Shown here piece after piece: positions 1-11,980 of a stretch of DNA of 64,000 nucleotides (position 1 is the first letter of the stretch; the number at the start of each line of letters is the position of its first letter). Below the pieces are notes generated by a model that was not told where the DNA came from, searched no databases, and worked only from the letters and a program-made list of their open reading frames with translations. Both the position numbers and the translations under genes were made by a program. This stretch comes from Mycteria americana (Eukaryota; Chordata; Aves; Ciconiiformes; Ciconiidae): NCBI RefSeq assembly GCF_035582795.1, contig NW_027445624.1, forward strand, positions 2,108,001 through 2,172,000. The letters are read 5' to 3'.

Positions 1-180
1 CTAGGCTTCCTTTCTGTGTTTGAGTTTGTCCGGGAGCTCCTTGTTCATCCATGCAGGCCTCCGGGTGTTTTTGCCTGACTTCCTCTTTGTTGGGATACAT
101 TACTCCTGAGCCTGGAGGAGGTGATCCTTAAATATTAACCAGCTGTCCTGGGCCCCTCTTCCCTCCAGGGCTTTACACAG
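1..180 (-). mobile_element. CR1 LINE fragment
   Basis: This reads, in reverse orientation, as the same CR1 ORF2 stretch that recurs at about 1,960-2,055 (shared words such as gtttgagttt and ctccttgttcatcc). It abuts the next CR1 piece at about 180 and is cut by the window edge. Its exact right limit is uncertain because two CR1 pieces are joined head to tail. Confidence 0.6.
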
Positions 181-2055
181 GACCATGTGCAGGTGACTTT
201 TCAATATCTCCAAGGGTGGAAACTCCACAACCTCACTGGGAAACCTATGCAAAAGCTCGCTCACTCTTCCAGTATAAAAAAGTGTTTCCTGTGTTTCAGT
301 GAGTGCCCATTGCCTCTGGTCCTGTCAGTGGGCACCACTGGAAAGAGCCTGGCTCCATCCTCTTTGCACCCTCCCTTCAGGTATTTATATACATTAATAA
401 GATGCCTCCTGAGCCTTCTCTTCCCCAGGCTGAACAGTCCCAGGTCTCTCAGCCTCTTCTCATAGGAGAGATGCTCCAGTCCCTTCATCATCTTTGTGGC
501 GCTTCATTGGACACTTTCTAATATGTCCATGCCTCTCCTGTCCTGAGGAGCCAAGAACTGGACTCAAAGTGTGGCCTCACCAGTGCCAAGGAGAGGGGAA
601 GGATCACCTCCTTCCACCTCCTGGCAATGTTTGTCTAATACAGCCCAGGATAGCGTTCACCTTCTTTCCCACAAGGGCACATTGCTGGCTCGTGTTCAAC
701 TTGGTGCCCACCAGAAGCCCCAGGGCTTTTTCTGCCAAGCTCCTTTCCAGCTGGGAGACCCCCAGCATAGGCTGGTGCATGGGGTTGTTCCTCCCCAGGG
801 GCAGGACTTGGCAGTTCCCCTTGTTGAACTTCATGAGGTTCCTGTCAGCCCATTTCTCCAGCCTGTCCAGGTCCCTCTGGATGGCAACACAACCCTCTGG
901 TGTATCAGCCACTCCTCCCAGTTTGGTGTCATCAGCCAACTTGCTGAGGGTACACTCTGCCCCATCATCCGGATCATTCATGAAGATTTTGAGCAGGATT
1001 GGACCCAGTACTGAACCTTACGGTACACTGCTAGTTAGTGGCTTCCAAGGAGACTTTGGGTCACTGATCACTGCTCTTTGGGCCCAGCCGTTGAGCCAGT
1101 GTTTAATCCACCTCACTTTCTGCTCATCCAGCCCAGACTGCAACAGCTTCTGCCATCAGCATCTTAGTGCAGACCGTGCCAAAAGCCTGGCAGAAGCAAA
1201 GGCAGACAATAACCACTGCTCTGCCCTTGTCTACAAAGGCAATCATTTGACTGGAGAAGGTTATCAGGTGAGTGAAGCATGACTTCCCCTTGGTGAATTC
1301 ATGCTGACTATGCCTGATGATTTTCTTGCTGTTCCTGTGCCTGGGAAAGGTTTCCAGGATTAGCTGCTCCATCGTGTTCCCATGGGTCAAGATGAGGCTG
1401 ACTGGTCTGTATCTCCCTGGGTCCTCCATCTTGCCCTTCTTGAAGATAGGACTGGCATTTGATTTCATCCAGTCTTTGGGCACTTCTCCCAGTCATCGTG
1501 AGTGATTAAAGATTCTCAAGAGTGGCCTTGCAATAACATCTGCCAGCTCCCTCAGCACTCGTGAGTGCATCCCATCAGGGCCCATGCACTTAGCTATGTG
1601 CCATTTACTTAAGTATTCCCTGGCCCCATCCTCTTCCGCTAAGGTTCCGTCTTCCTTGCTCCAGCCTTTCCCCCTGCTCTCTGGCACCTGGGATTCCTGA
1701 AGGTTGCTCTTGCTAGTAAAGGCTGAGGTGAAGAAGGCATTCAGTACTTCAGCCTTTCCTATGTCCTTTGTTAAAGGTCCCCTGCCTTGTCCAGCGGCAA
1801 GCCCACATTTTCCCTAACCTCCCTTTTACCTCCTATGTTCTTATAGAAGCCCTTCTTGTTGCCTTGGACATCCCTGCCCAGATTCAATTCTACTTGGGCC
1901 TTGGCTTTCCCAGCCCTCTCTCTGCATGCTTGGACAATGTCTCTCTATTCCTCCCAGGCTGCCTGTCCCTCTGTATGCTTCCTTTTTGTGTTTGAGTTTT
2001 GCCAGGGGGTCCTTGCTCATCCCTGCAGGCATTTTTGCCTGATTTCCTGTACGTA
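181..2055 (-). mobile_element. CR1 LINE, 5'-truncated ORF2
   Basis: On the minus strand this is the reverse-transcriptase half of CR1 ORF2. A reading piece at 604-981 carries LADDTKLGGVADTPEG, which includes the catalytic ADD motif, followed by the DRLEKWADRNLMKFN block. A piece at 1,124-1,483 carries IFKKGKMEDPGRYRPVSL and the KAF-type motif A region. The frame is interrupted several times and the terminal octamer tail is missing at about 181. The subfamily is close to the copy at 13.6-14.6 kb, with near-identical protein over GVADTPEGC to LGLLV. It is a dead copy. Confidence 0.8.
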
Positions 2056-2296
2056 AATGTACGTAGCTGCCATGAATTAGCTTTGGCATTGTAGGGATGT
2101 CCATGAGACAAGTGCCATCACAGTCAATGGAGTTCTAGAAAGTACAGCTGCTGGAGAACATAAGGAGAGAGATGGAGCTCTCCCTATGGCACATGACTGC
2201 ATTTGCTCAGCTGAATACTTCAAGAGGCTGCCATGAACATAATGAAGAGGAACAGATTCCATTACCAGTTAAAGAGGCCATCTGCTGTCCTTTCAG

Positions 2297-2632
2297 GTAG
2301 AATCACAGAATCATAGAACAGCCCAGGTTGGAAGGGACCGCAAAAGATCATCTGGTCCATCCTTTCATGGACCCTAGGTGCGATTAGCTAGCACCCTGTC
2401 CAATCACATCTGGAAAACTTCCAGTGACGGCGACTCAACCACGTCCCAGAGGAGGTTGTCCCACTGAATGATTGTTCTCACTCTAAAAAATGTCTTTCTT
2501 ATGTCGACATGAAACTTCTCCTGGTGCAACTTGTACCCATTGCCCCTCGTCTTCTCCATGGGCTCCTTGAGAAGAGAGAGCCTGCATCCTCTTTGGAGAC
2601 ACCCTTTAGGTACCTTTAAGTTGGCCAAAGGA
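2297..2632 (-). mobile_element. CR1 LINE 3' end
   Basis: In reverse orientation this holds the C-terminal ORF2 tail and 3' UTR of CR1. It ends in the octamer-like tail seen as aatcacagaatcatagaa on the plus strand, next to the ggttggaagggacc block typical of CR1 3' ends. It is strongly 5'-truncated, as most CR1 copies are. Confidence 0.85.
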
Positions 2633-2639
2633 ATGCTCT

Positions 2640-3480
2640 ACCAGCCTCCCAGAAGATGCCCCCAGGTGCTGTCCTGTCTCTAAGAGCTACTCCATCAGAG
2701 CTTGCAGCTACCTGCACCTGTCTTGCACCACCTCTGGCACCTCAGATGCCACCAGGGGTTTCATCTGAAGAGCTCACTCCTGGCCTCCATCCCCATTAAT
2801 TAGCAGGGCAGATGAGACAAGCAGCTCACCTGCAGGTGCCTATTTTGTGCACAGCTGAAGGGAGGCAAGAGGAATCCCACCTGCTGAAGGGTTGTGGCAG
2901 GCAAGGGAGGGAGCTGAGTGCCCTTCTAGCCCCAGGACTACAAACCACAAAGAGATGCCTGGCTTGACTCACCTGAATCACTTCCCTCAGTTTGGATAAA
3001 TTAGGACCCTCTCTGTACCCTTCCTATTTTCCTCAGATTCTGTAGAGCAAAGATGAATGCACAAAGGCTGGGATGGGGGCTGTGAGCACTGACAGGGTAA
3101 AGACATGGGATGGGGAAACACCTCCCAGGGGGAAGATCTCCAGGCAGCAGGGATTTCATCAGGGAATGAGAAGAAATTTAAAACAGAAATGGTGTTGGAG
3201 GGAGAATTCAGAAAACTCCGTATCATCCCCTCCAATGCAGACCCCTTCCTCTGAGCAAGCCCCCTTGCCTCCTCTCCCACCCAGCAAAGCCTCTGCCCTC
3301 AGGGCTGTGGGGTCCAAGGCATGAGCCACCTCCTCTGCAGCCAGAGCTCCAGCAGAGCCTTGGGGCAGCTCTCCAGCATCTTGCCCATTTCCCTCTGAAG
3401 AGCACAGAGGCTGAGAGCAGCTGCCCAGCAATGCTGATGTCATGCCTTCATGAGATACCATCAGTAGGACACTTGGCTAT
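2640..3480. repeat. OR-cassette upstream segment (diverged copy)
   Basis: No gene is seen. The stretch matches the non-coding blocks found upstream of the OR genes elsewhere in the window. Positions 2,700-2,950 resemble 32,740-32,990, and 3,080-3,460 resemble the stretch at 52,950-53,290 (shared words tcctctcccaccca and ctcctctgcag). It is probably the old 5' flank of the OR at 8,483, now separated from it by the inserted CR1. The 3,481-3,774 interval holds nothing recognisable. Confidence 0.6.
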
Positions 3481-3774
3481 CTCCTTGAGGTGTCCTTCCA
3501 AGCTGTGAGCTGCCCTCCAGGATGCCAATCTGCCCCATAGCACCTTTGTGTAATCTGAAAGCCCCATGGAGAAGCACAGAGATGTTATGAGTGAAGAAAC
3601 ACTGTTCAGTTGGTGAAATGAGCCATGTGAGGTTTTGGCTAGAAGTGAGGTGCTGAGACCTTGAGAAGAGGTGAGACATTTAATGGTCTGCAGTGGATCC
3701 CTCTGCTGTTGGCTGTGGCTGGTTTCTTTTCAGGGTAACATATGAGTGTGATCTCCTCCTTCATCTCAGGTCTG

Positions 3775-6700
3775 GCACCTGCCCCTACCAGGAGCGCGGC
3801 AAACAGGACAGGCAAACAGGGCGTGGCGCAGCAGTTTGGGCGGCAGTTCGCGCAGGCAGGGCGTGTAGGGAAGGCGAAGTCACCCTACTAGCTCAGGAGG
3901 AACTGTGAAAAGTGAGTTCCTTCGATAGTCCCCATCCTTTCAGAAGAAACTCAGCTATGGTCTTCACTCATCAGAAAGCGATGGCCCCTGTGCTCGCCAG
4001 AGTGGATGTGGCTACCCAGACGGAGCTCCCACAAAAAAATGCGGCCACCCAGGTCTCAGGCTGCAGGGAGGGCCTGGGCCTCTCACTGTTCACAGCAGCC
4101 GCTCACAGGCCTCTCATGGCAGCCGTGCGGACAGCTGTGTGAGGTGTGACCAGGTGGATGATTTGATCTGCATGGTGGCAGAGCTACGGGAGGAGGTAGG
4201 AAGGTTAAGGAGCATCAGGGAGGCTGAGACAGAGACAGACTGGTGGAGCCATGCTCTGCCCCCCCGAGACAGGAACAGGAGCAGCAGCAGCCACCAGTAA
4301 GAACCCACGATCAAGGGGATCCTGTATCCCCCCGCACCGGGCTGAAGGCAGCAGCTCCAAGGAGAAGAGTGAACGGAGGCAAGTCCACGCTCGTGGCGGC
4401 AGGCAAACGCCCTCCTTGCCCACCTCGCCTCCCCAGGTGCCTCTGCACAGCAGGTATGAGGCCCTGGGTGTGGAAGGCCAGGCAATGGAGGATGGGGTGA
4501 CAGTCCATCTACACCAGAGGTGTCGCCCAGGGCAGAAGAACGTACCTCTCGTATTAACACCACCTCCACAAGGAAGAGAAGAGGGGTTATAGTTGTGGGC
4601 GACTCCCTTCTGAGGGGAAGCGAGGGCCCGATATGCCGGACGGACCCTCCTCTTAGGGAAGTCTGCTGCCTCCCCGGGGCCCGGGTGAGGGATGTCACGA
4701 GGATACTCCCTAGCCTGGTACGGCCCTCGGACTATTACCCTCTCCTGCTCTTCCATGTGGGGGCGATGAAGCTGCAACACCAAGTCCTAGGGCAATCAAA
4801 AGAGACCTCAGGGCCTTGGGACGGCTGGTAAGAGACTCCGGAGCACAGGTTATTTTCTCCTCTCTCCTTCCAGGTGTGGGCAGTGACACTAGAAGGAACA
4901 GAGGTACCCAATCTATTAACTCATGGCTCCGTGGATGGTGTCATCGCCACGGATTTGGCTTTTTTGATAACGGGATGGCCGACACAGCACCAGGTTTGCT
5001 GGCGTCTGATGGGATTCATCTGTCTCAAAGGGGAAAGAGAATCTTTGCTCAGGAGCTTGCAGGGCTCATCGACAGAGCTTTAAACTAGACTTGAAGGGGG
5101 AGGGGGATAATATCAGGCTTGCCCGAGGGAAGCTGAGGGACCACGTGCCATGGTTAGAGGGAGCGGGTGCCAGCGAGGGCACTCAGCCTGTGTCACTGGG
5201 GCACAGCTGAAGTTGAACAGAGTTGAGCTAGGGGATACTGAGGCAATAGGAGCCAAGAGGGTAACACCAGTGAAACCCCTCAAAGCACGTAAGGGCTGTT
5301 CCTCTGTGAAGGAGACACGGACGACAGCCCAGCTGAAGTGCCTCTACACCATTGCACGCAGCATGGGCAACAAGCAGGAGGAGCTGGAAGCCATTGTACA
5401 TCAGGAAAACTATGATATGGTTACCGTCACAGAAACATGGTGGGATGACTCGTACCACTGGAGTGCGGCGACGGATGGCTATAAACTCTTCAGGAGGGAT
5501 AGGCGAGGCATAAGCAGCGGTGGGGTTAGGGAGTGTCTGGATAGTTTAGAGCTTAATGATGGTGACGAGAGGGTGGAGTGTCTATGGGTAAGAATCAGGG
5601 GGAAGGCCAACAAGGCAGATACTGTGGTGGGAGTCTGTTACAGACCACCCAACCAGGATGAGGAGACAGATGAACTATTCTATAAGCAGCTGGGAGAAGC
5701 CTCACGATCGCTAGCCCTTGTTCTTGTGGGGGACTTCAACCTACGGCTGTCTGCTGGAAATGCAATACAGCAGAGAGGAAACAGTCTAGGAGGTTCCTGG
5801 AGTGTGTGGCAGATAACTTCCTGACACAGCTGGTGAGGGAGCCAGCTGGGGAAGGGGCCCCGCTGGACCTCTTGTTCACGAACAGAGAAGGACTTGTGAG
5901 CCATGTCATGGTTGGAGGCCATCTTGGGCAGAGTGATAATGAAATGATAGAGTTTTATACTTGGAGAAGCAGCAGGGAGGGTCAGCAAAACTGCCATTTT
6001 AGACTTCCGGAGGGCAGACTTTGGCCTGTTTAGGAGACTTCTCAACAGAGTCCCCTGGGAGGCAGCCCTAAAGGGCAAAGGAGTCCAGGAAGGCTGGACA
6101 TTCTTTAAGGAGGAAGTCCTAAAGGCACAAGAGCAGGCTGTCCCCAGGTGCCGAAAGATGAGCCGGCGGGGAAGAAGACCGGCCTGGCTGAATAGAGAGC
6201 TTTGGCTAGAACTCCGGAAAAAGAGGAGAGTCTATGAACTCTGGAAGAAGGGGCGGGCAACTCAGGAGGACTACAAAGGTGTAGCAAGGTTGTGCAGGGA
6301 GAAAATTAGAAGGGCCAAAGCTGAGCTAGAGCTCAATCTGGCTGCTGCTGTAAAAGACAACAAACAATACTTCTTCAAATACATTAGCAGCAAAAGGAGA
6401 GCTAAGGAGAATCTCCAGCCCCTAGTAGACGGGGGCACAGTGACCAAGAACACAGTGACCAAGGCACAGTGACCCTAGAACACAGTGACCAAGGATGAGG
6501 AAAAGGCTGAGGTACTTAATGCCTTCTTTGCCTCTGTCTTTAATGGCAGGGCCAATTGTTCTCTGGGTACCCAGCCTCCGAAGTTGGAAGATAGGGACGG
6601 GGACCAGAATGGAGCCCCCATAATCCAGGGGGAAATGGTGAGTGACCTGCTGCACCACTTAGACACTCACAAGTCTATGGGGCCTGATGAGATCCACCCG

Positions 6701-8220
6701 AGAGTACTGAAGGAACTGGCACATGTGCTCACCAAGATGTGCTAACCCTTTCCGTCATTTACCAGCAGTACTGGCTAACTGGGGAGGTCCCAGTTGACTG
6801 GAGATTAGCGAATGTGACACCCATCTTCAAGAAGGGCCAGAAGGAGGACCCGGGGAACTACAGGCCTGTCAGCCTGACCTCGGTGCTGGGGAAGCTGATG
6901 GAGCAGATCATCCCGAGTGCCATCACACGGCATGTAGAGGATAACCAAGGGATCAAGCCCAGCCAGCATGGGTTCAGGAAAGGCAGGTCCTGCTTGACCA
7001 ACCTGATCTCCTTCTATGACAAGATGACCTGCCTAGTGGATGACGGAAAGGCTGTGGATGTTGTCTATCTAGACTTCAGTAAAGCCTTTGACACATTTCC
7101 CACAGCATTCTCCTGGAGAAACTGGCTGCTCATGGCTTGGACGGGTGTACTCTTCGCTGGGTAAAGAACTGGCTGGATGGCCGGGCCCAAAGAGTGGTGG
7201 GGAATGGAGTTTACTCCAGCTGACGGCCGGTCACAAGCCGTGTTCCCCAGGGCTCTGTGCTGAGGCCACTCCTGTTTACAATCTTTATCAATGATCTGGA
7301 CGAAGGGATCAAGTGCACCCTCAGTCAGTTTGCAGATGACAGCAAGTTGTGTGGGAGTGTTGATCTGCTGGAGGGGAGGAAGGCTCTGCAAGAGGGCCAT
7401 GGACAGGCTGGATCGATGGGCCGAGGTCAGTAGTATGGGTTTCAACAAGGCTCAGTGCCAGGTCCTGCACTTCGGTAAGAGCAACCCCATGCAACGCTAC
7501 AGGCTTGGGGAAGAGTGGCTGGAAAGCTGCCTGGCAGAGAAGGACCTGGGGGTGTTGGTTGACAGCTGGCTGAATACGAGCCAGCAGTGTGCCCAGGTGG
7601 CCAAGAAAGCCAATGGCATCCTGGCTTGTATCAAAAATAGCGTGGCCAGCAGGACAAGGGCAGTGATCGTGCCCCTGTACTCAGCACTGGTGAGGCCGCA
7701 CCTCGAATCCTGTGTTCAGAATTGGGCCCCTCACTACAAGAGAGACATTGAGGTGCTGGAGCGTGTCCAGAGAAGGGCAACGAAGCTGGGGAAGGGTCTG
7801 GAGCACAAGGCTGATGGGGAGCAGCTGAGGGACCTGGGGTTGTTCAGCCTGGAGAAAAGGAGGCTGAGGGGAGACCTTATTGCTCTCTACAACTGCCTGA
7901 AAGGAGGTTGTAGAGAGGTGGGGGTCGGTCTCTTCTCCCAGGTAACAAGTGATAGGACGAGAGGCAATGGCCTCAAGTTGTGCCAGGGGAGGTTTACACT
8001 GGATATTAGGAAATATTCCTTCACTGAAAGGGTTATCAAGCATTGGAACAGGCTGCCCAGGGAAGTGGTTGAGTCGCCATCCCTGGAAGTATTTAAAAGA
8101 CGTTTGGATGAGGTGCTTAGGGACATGGTTTAGTGGTGGGCTTGGTAGGGTTAGGTTTACGGTTGGACTCAATGATCTTAAAGGTCTTTTCCAACCCATA
8201 CGATTCTGTGATTCTGTGAT
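3775..8220 (+). mobile_element. Near-full-length CR1 LINE
   Basis: This 4.45-kb copy has the size and parts of a complete CR1. A GC-rich 5' UTR starts at about 3,775. ORF1 pieces run from 3,912 to 5,088 and include an SGNH-esterase-like domain (VVGDSLLRGSEG near 4,590 and DGIHLSQRGKR near 5,010). ORF2 starts near 5,150 with an APE-type endonuclease (TETWWDDSYHW; VGDFNL near 5,740). The reverse transcriptase follows (IFKKGQKEDPGNYRPVSL; YLDFSKAFDT at about 7,063-7,092; the FADD-coding word lies near 7,330 in another frame). The C-terminal part is 7,291-8,133, and the 3' tail ends in gattctgtgattctgtgat. ORF1 is read in three frames. ORF2 changes frame at about 5,815, 6,100, 6,740 and 7,170-7,290 and has a stop near 6,472. 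It cannot move by itself. It sits 240 bp upstream of an OR coding exon. Confidence 0.93.
6435..6495 (+). repeat. Short tandem repeat inside CR1 ORF2
   Basis: Four imperfect copies of a roughly 15-bp word (cacagtgaccaag) follow one another inside the CR1. One diverged copy contains a stop codon that interrupts ORF2. This looks like local slippage after insertion. Confidence 0.8.
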
Positions 8221-8457
8221 TCCCATGAACCCGCTGCTGCAGAGCAGGGCTGATTCCTGGGCAGCCAGTCAGCAGAGGCTCTGCTCCTCACGGCACACTC
8301 AGCAAGTACTAACCAGAGCTCCAGACACGGAGCTGAAGGAAGGCCTTGAAGAAAAGACAAAAGGGGTGAGCGTAGCAAGGGCAGGATCCATGAGAAATTC
8401 CTTTGATTTTCTCAGAGAACTGTCTCGTAACTCCTCATTCTCTTTTCCCTCTTAAAC

Positions 8458-8459
8458 AG
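8458..8459 (+). promoter_or_regulatory. Splice acceptor of OR coding exon
   Basis: A pyrimidine-rich tract ending in cttaaacag stands 23 nt before the OR ATG at 8,483. The same 23-nt spacing and tract occur at the ORs at 24.1, 35.5, 43.4 and 54.8 kb, which supports a real 3' splice site joining an untranslated 5' exon. Confidence 0.65.
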
Positions 8460-8482
8460 TGTCCCATGCCCTGAGGCAGCAA

Positions 8483-9418
8483 ATGGCCAACAGCAGCTCT
8501 ATCCCCCAGTTCCTCCTCGTGGTGTTTGCAGACACACGGCAGCAGAAGCTCTTGCACTTCTGGCTCTTCCCAGCCATCTACCCGTCTGCCCTTCTGGGCA
8601 GCATCCTCATCATCACCACCATAGCTTGCGACCACTGCCTCCACACCCCCAGGTACTCCTTCCTCTTCAACCTCTCCCTCCTCGGCTTGGGCTCCATCTC
8701 CACTGCTCTCCCCAAATCCATGGCCAATTTCCTCTGGGACACCAGGACTATTTCCTATGGAGGATGTGCTGCCCAGGTCTTTTGGTTTCTCTTCTTGATT
8801 GGAGGGCAATATTTTCTTCTCACCATCATGGCCTATGACCACTACATTGCCATCTGCAAACCCCTGCATTACAGGACCCTCCTGGACAGCCGAGCTTGTG
8901 TCCACATGGCAGCAGCTGCCTGGGGCAGTGGTTTCCTCTATGCCATGCTGCACACTGCCAATACATTTTCACTACCGCTCTGCCAAGGCAATGCCCTTGA
9001 CCACTTCTTCTGTGAACTGCCCCAGATCCTCAAGCTCTCCTGCTCCAACTCCCACCTCAGGGAAGTAGGACTTCTTGTAGATAATGTCTCTCTTGCTTTT
9101 GGGTGCTTTATTTTCATTGTGCTGTCCTATGTGCAGCTCTTCAGGGCCGTGTTGAGGTTCCTTTCTGAGCAGGGATGGCACAAAGCCTTTTCCACGTGCC
9201 TTCCTCACCTGGCTGTGGTCTCCCTGCTTATCAGCACTGGCATGTTCGCCTACCTGAAGCCCCCCTCCACCTCCTCCCAATCACGGGATCTGGTGATGGC
9301 TGCTCTGTACTCGCTGGTGCCCCCAGCATTGAACCCCCTCATCTACAGCATGAGAATCCAGGAGCTCAAAGACACACTGAAGAAGCTGATTCAGCCACTT
9401 GTCTTTCAGCAGCAATAA
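8483..9418 (+). CDS. Olfactory receptor, OR14-like, open but atypical
   Basis: This 311-residue open frame encodes a seven-helix odorant GPCR of the bird OR14-like (gamma-c) class. The ATG at 8,483 (MANSSSIPQ) is chosen because all paralogues start there, 23 nt after the acceptor. The N-terminus has a glycosylation site (N3-S-S). C95 is the usual disulfide cysteine, KAFSTCLPHL marks helix 6, and NPLIYSM marks helix 7. Several near-invariant OR positions are changed. The helix-1 GN is G39-S40. HTPMYFFL is HTPRYSFL at 54-61. DRY is DHY at 119-121. The SMRN end is SMRI. The frame is intact, yet these changes suggest relaxed constraint. Its upstream flank is interrupted by a full-length CR1. It may be a recent pseudogene or a divergent receptor. 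Confidence 0.9.
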   Translation: MANSSSIPQFLLVVFADTRQQKLLHFWLFPAIYPSALLGSILIITTIACDHCLHTPRYSFLFNLSLLGLGSISTALPKSMANFLWDTRTISYGGCAAQVFWFLFLIGGQYFLLTIMAYDHYIAICKPLHYRTLLDSRACVHMAAAAWGSGFLYAMLHTANTFSLPLCQGNALDHFFCELPQILKLSCSNSHLREVGLLVDNVSLAFGCFIFIVLSYVQLFRAVLRFLSEQGWHKAFSTCLPHLAVVSLLISTGMFAYLKPPSTSSQSRDLVMAALYSLVPPALNPLIYSMRIQELKDTLKKLIQPLVFQQQ

Positions 9419-9626
9419 GCTGCCCATGTCTCTTCACAGGGATTTCCTGTTCATCTCAGAAACCTCCTTTGCCTTGGGCATTTGGTTTGTGATAATCATG
9501 GTTGTCCAGCAATGTCTGCATTTGCTTCACTTCTGCAGAGACATGAACGCAGTCTGTCTGACCCAGCGACCTTTGTACGTGTCTCTGGCATGATGGTACA
9601 GGTGGTCTCCAGTGTTGCACCTCTGT

Positions 9627-9632
9627 AATAAA
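9627..9632 (+). terminator. Polyadenylation signal of OR
   Basis: AATAAA in the word tgtaataaaa lies 209 bp after the OR stop. The same word sits 3' of the ORs at 19.8, 43.4 and 60.0 kb, so it is probably the shared poly(A) signal of this gene group. Confidence 0.6.
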
Positions 9633-10189
9633 AGGGATTTCCTCAGTGCCAGTGTCCAGATGTCGGGCTTCTCTTCCCCTACACGGGGGGACATGATGCC
9701 CCTACAAGTCTGTGCTGCTGTTCCTGGGTTCTCCATGGGCTCAGGGGAGGAGGGTATGGGGCGATGTGTTGGGGAAGGATGCCTGACCTGGGTGACCGGT
9801 TCCCATGGAGATGGTGAATGGTCAGGAGGGGTCTGCCTGGGACTGTCTCCCCATGGCTTTCAGGCACCACAGCCCACTCACTCTGGCCCTTCCCATGGCT
9901 CTCCAGATTTCCACCTCCCCTTGCTCTTTGTCCCTTCAGACACCTCCAAACTATCCTGTGGCTGCTTTGAGCTTCAGGGAGTTAGAAGCTTGCCCCATCT
10001 CTGAGAAGTCTAATTAACTCTGGAGTCAACTCCTTAATTATGTTTATATCTGTCCTTTCCTAGCTCTCTGTCTAAAACAGTTCTCGTACAGATACCCCTT
10101 GTGGAAGATGGACCTCATTCGATGCAGCTTGGACTTGGCATACAGTTGAGAAGTATTTTAAAGCTTGTTGGATTACATCAGGGGTAACT

Positions 10190-10640
10190 TGCTTTTTGGC
10201 AAGGAGGAGAAGTCCTCCTGTGCCTGTGTGCAGCCACTTCTCTGAGGAAAGCAGGTGGGAATTGGTGCCCAGGAGCTGTAACATCCAGCTGCAGACTTCA
10301 GTGGAGAAGGCTGATGTGAGGACAAGTGATGCCAGTGGCCCGCAGGGGGCTGATGAGAGAAATGGTGGGGTTGGGGAGGAGAGGAGCAAGGTTGTTGATA
10401 CAGTGTCTGACATCAAGGGACTGCTTTTCCTAGCTGCCCATATCTGCTTAGGTGACCCTCTGGATCAAGATCACTTGCAGAATGCTGCTATTCCTTCTTC
10501 TGTAAACAAAAAAATAAATAAAAATGACCTTAAAAAGTAAAAATCCTTTTCTCTTAAAAGCTCCTTGAACTCTTCCCCTTTAACTACCATCCTGAAACCT
10601 CTCCAATTAGCTGTAGAAGGCTTGAAGACTTGAAGAAAAT
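10190..10640 (+). repeat. OR 3'-flank segment
   Basis: This non-coding stretch resembles the 3' flank of the OR at 54.8 kb (about 55,870-56,110). Shared words include gagcaaggttg and gcagaatgctgctat. In that paralogue it begins 135 bp after the stop; here it is about 770 bp away, so sequence has been gained between 9,500 and 10,190. Nothing else is recognised in 9,640-10,190. Confidence 0.55.
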
Positions 10641-11629
10641 TATGGGAAGAGACAAGGCACCTGAGGGCTCTCTGCCTTCTAATGAGCCCCATGGTGTAGC
10701 TGATGCTGAGTCCAGGGACCTGCAATGCTGAGAGGAGGTTGCACAAACTGCTCAAGGAGTCAAAGTCAGAAGCAAACGCTGAAGTTTCTTGGAGTATTAA
10801 TGAGCCCCACTGAGGGCCGTTGCCAATGCAGCCTCCCCATGGACTCGTTAGAGCAGAACATTGGAGGCGGTGATGCCAAGCAGGCAAAGGCCAAGTGCCG
10901 GTGGCTCTGGTGCGGAGTAAAGCCTTGGTGTGTTTTGTCAAGCCGAATGCCAAGCCCTGACCCCAGCCCCTCAGCAGGGAGAGCCTGTCCATCACACATG
11001 GCTCAGGGCTCTTCCTGGGATGGGGAGGGGGTGTGATGCCAAGTGAAGGACAACAGTATGACACCTCTTGTGCAAGGAGGCAATGTGGCCTCAGTGCCAT
11101 GAGGGCAATGCGTCTCCTCATAGGCCTTGGCGGCAGAGAGAGCAGCCATAGCCAAGGGGGACAAAGACCTCAGTTCTCTCAGGGCCTTTCAGCCTTGCCA
11201 GCACCCTTGGCCATCTCCACCATAGGCTGTCCTACACTGTCCCGTGCCTGCGCCTCTTTCCCTGCAGACTGTAGACATCCAACACACTTCCCCACCTTGC
11301 TCTCCCCCCGCCATGTCCCTACCTTTACTGATGTCCCTCCATCCTCACTGGCTGCTCCTTCAAACACAAAATCATGGGCTAACCCAGACTCCCTCTCAGT
11401 GACCTGTTGGGCCAAAGCGCTACCCTTCCAGAGACATTTCTGTCTCCTCACGTCCATCTGGACATCCACAACTGCACTTTCTTGTGCTTTTCCTTTCTCA
11501 CGCTCTTTCCCACTACCAAAAAACATGCAGTCATCTCTGAAAGTAACCCTCAAGCTTTCCCAAGCTACTACTCTACTTCCCTGAGCCTCCACTTCATGGG
11601 GCCAACGAAGCCCCCACCTCTCACCCTTT
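10641..11629. other. No recognised feature
   Basis: Overlapping open frames on both strands show no family motif, compositional constraint or start context that I can support. I see no repeat family here. Confidence 0.5.
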
Positions 11630-11980
11630 CCACACATGGCCCCTAGCCCCATCTTGGCAGACCTCCTATGGGCCCTCTCCAATTCCTCCCCACTCCTCCA
11701 GAACAGGGAGCCCCACACTGGGACACACTATTCCAGATGTGGCCACACCAGTGCTGAGTCGGGGGTGGGGGGTCATAAGGCCCCTTGCCTGGGTGGCCTT
11801 GCTCCCCTCAGTGCAGCCCAATATGCACATGGCCATATTCATGTTTAGCACCACTGCCCCCTATGGCATCCCTCGTAATGCCCAGGCCCTTCTCCTCAAG
11901 GTTGCTCTCATCCACTTCAGGACCAAACCTGCCTTGATGTACAGGGTTGTTTTGCCCCCTAATGTAGAAAATCAAAAGAT
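11630..11980 (-). mobile_element. Old CR1 ORF2 fragment
   Basis: Reverse-orientation words such as ggccacaccagtgctgag and ttccagatgtggcc match the late-ORF2 region of CR1 (PxLExxVQxW region). It is strongly diverged and without ends. The following 11,981-12,596 holds nothing I recognise. Confidence 0.5.

Noticed and set aside
10471-11121. 216-codon minus-strand frame
   Set aside because: No family motif, no paralogue with a conserved frame, and its start overlaps OR 3' flank.
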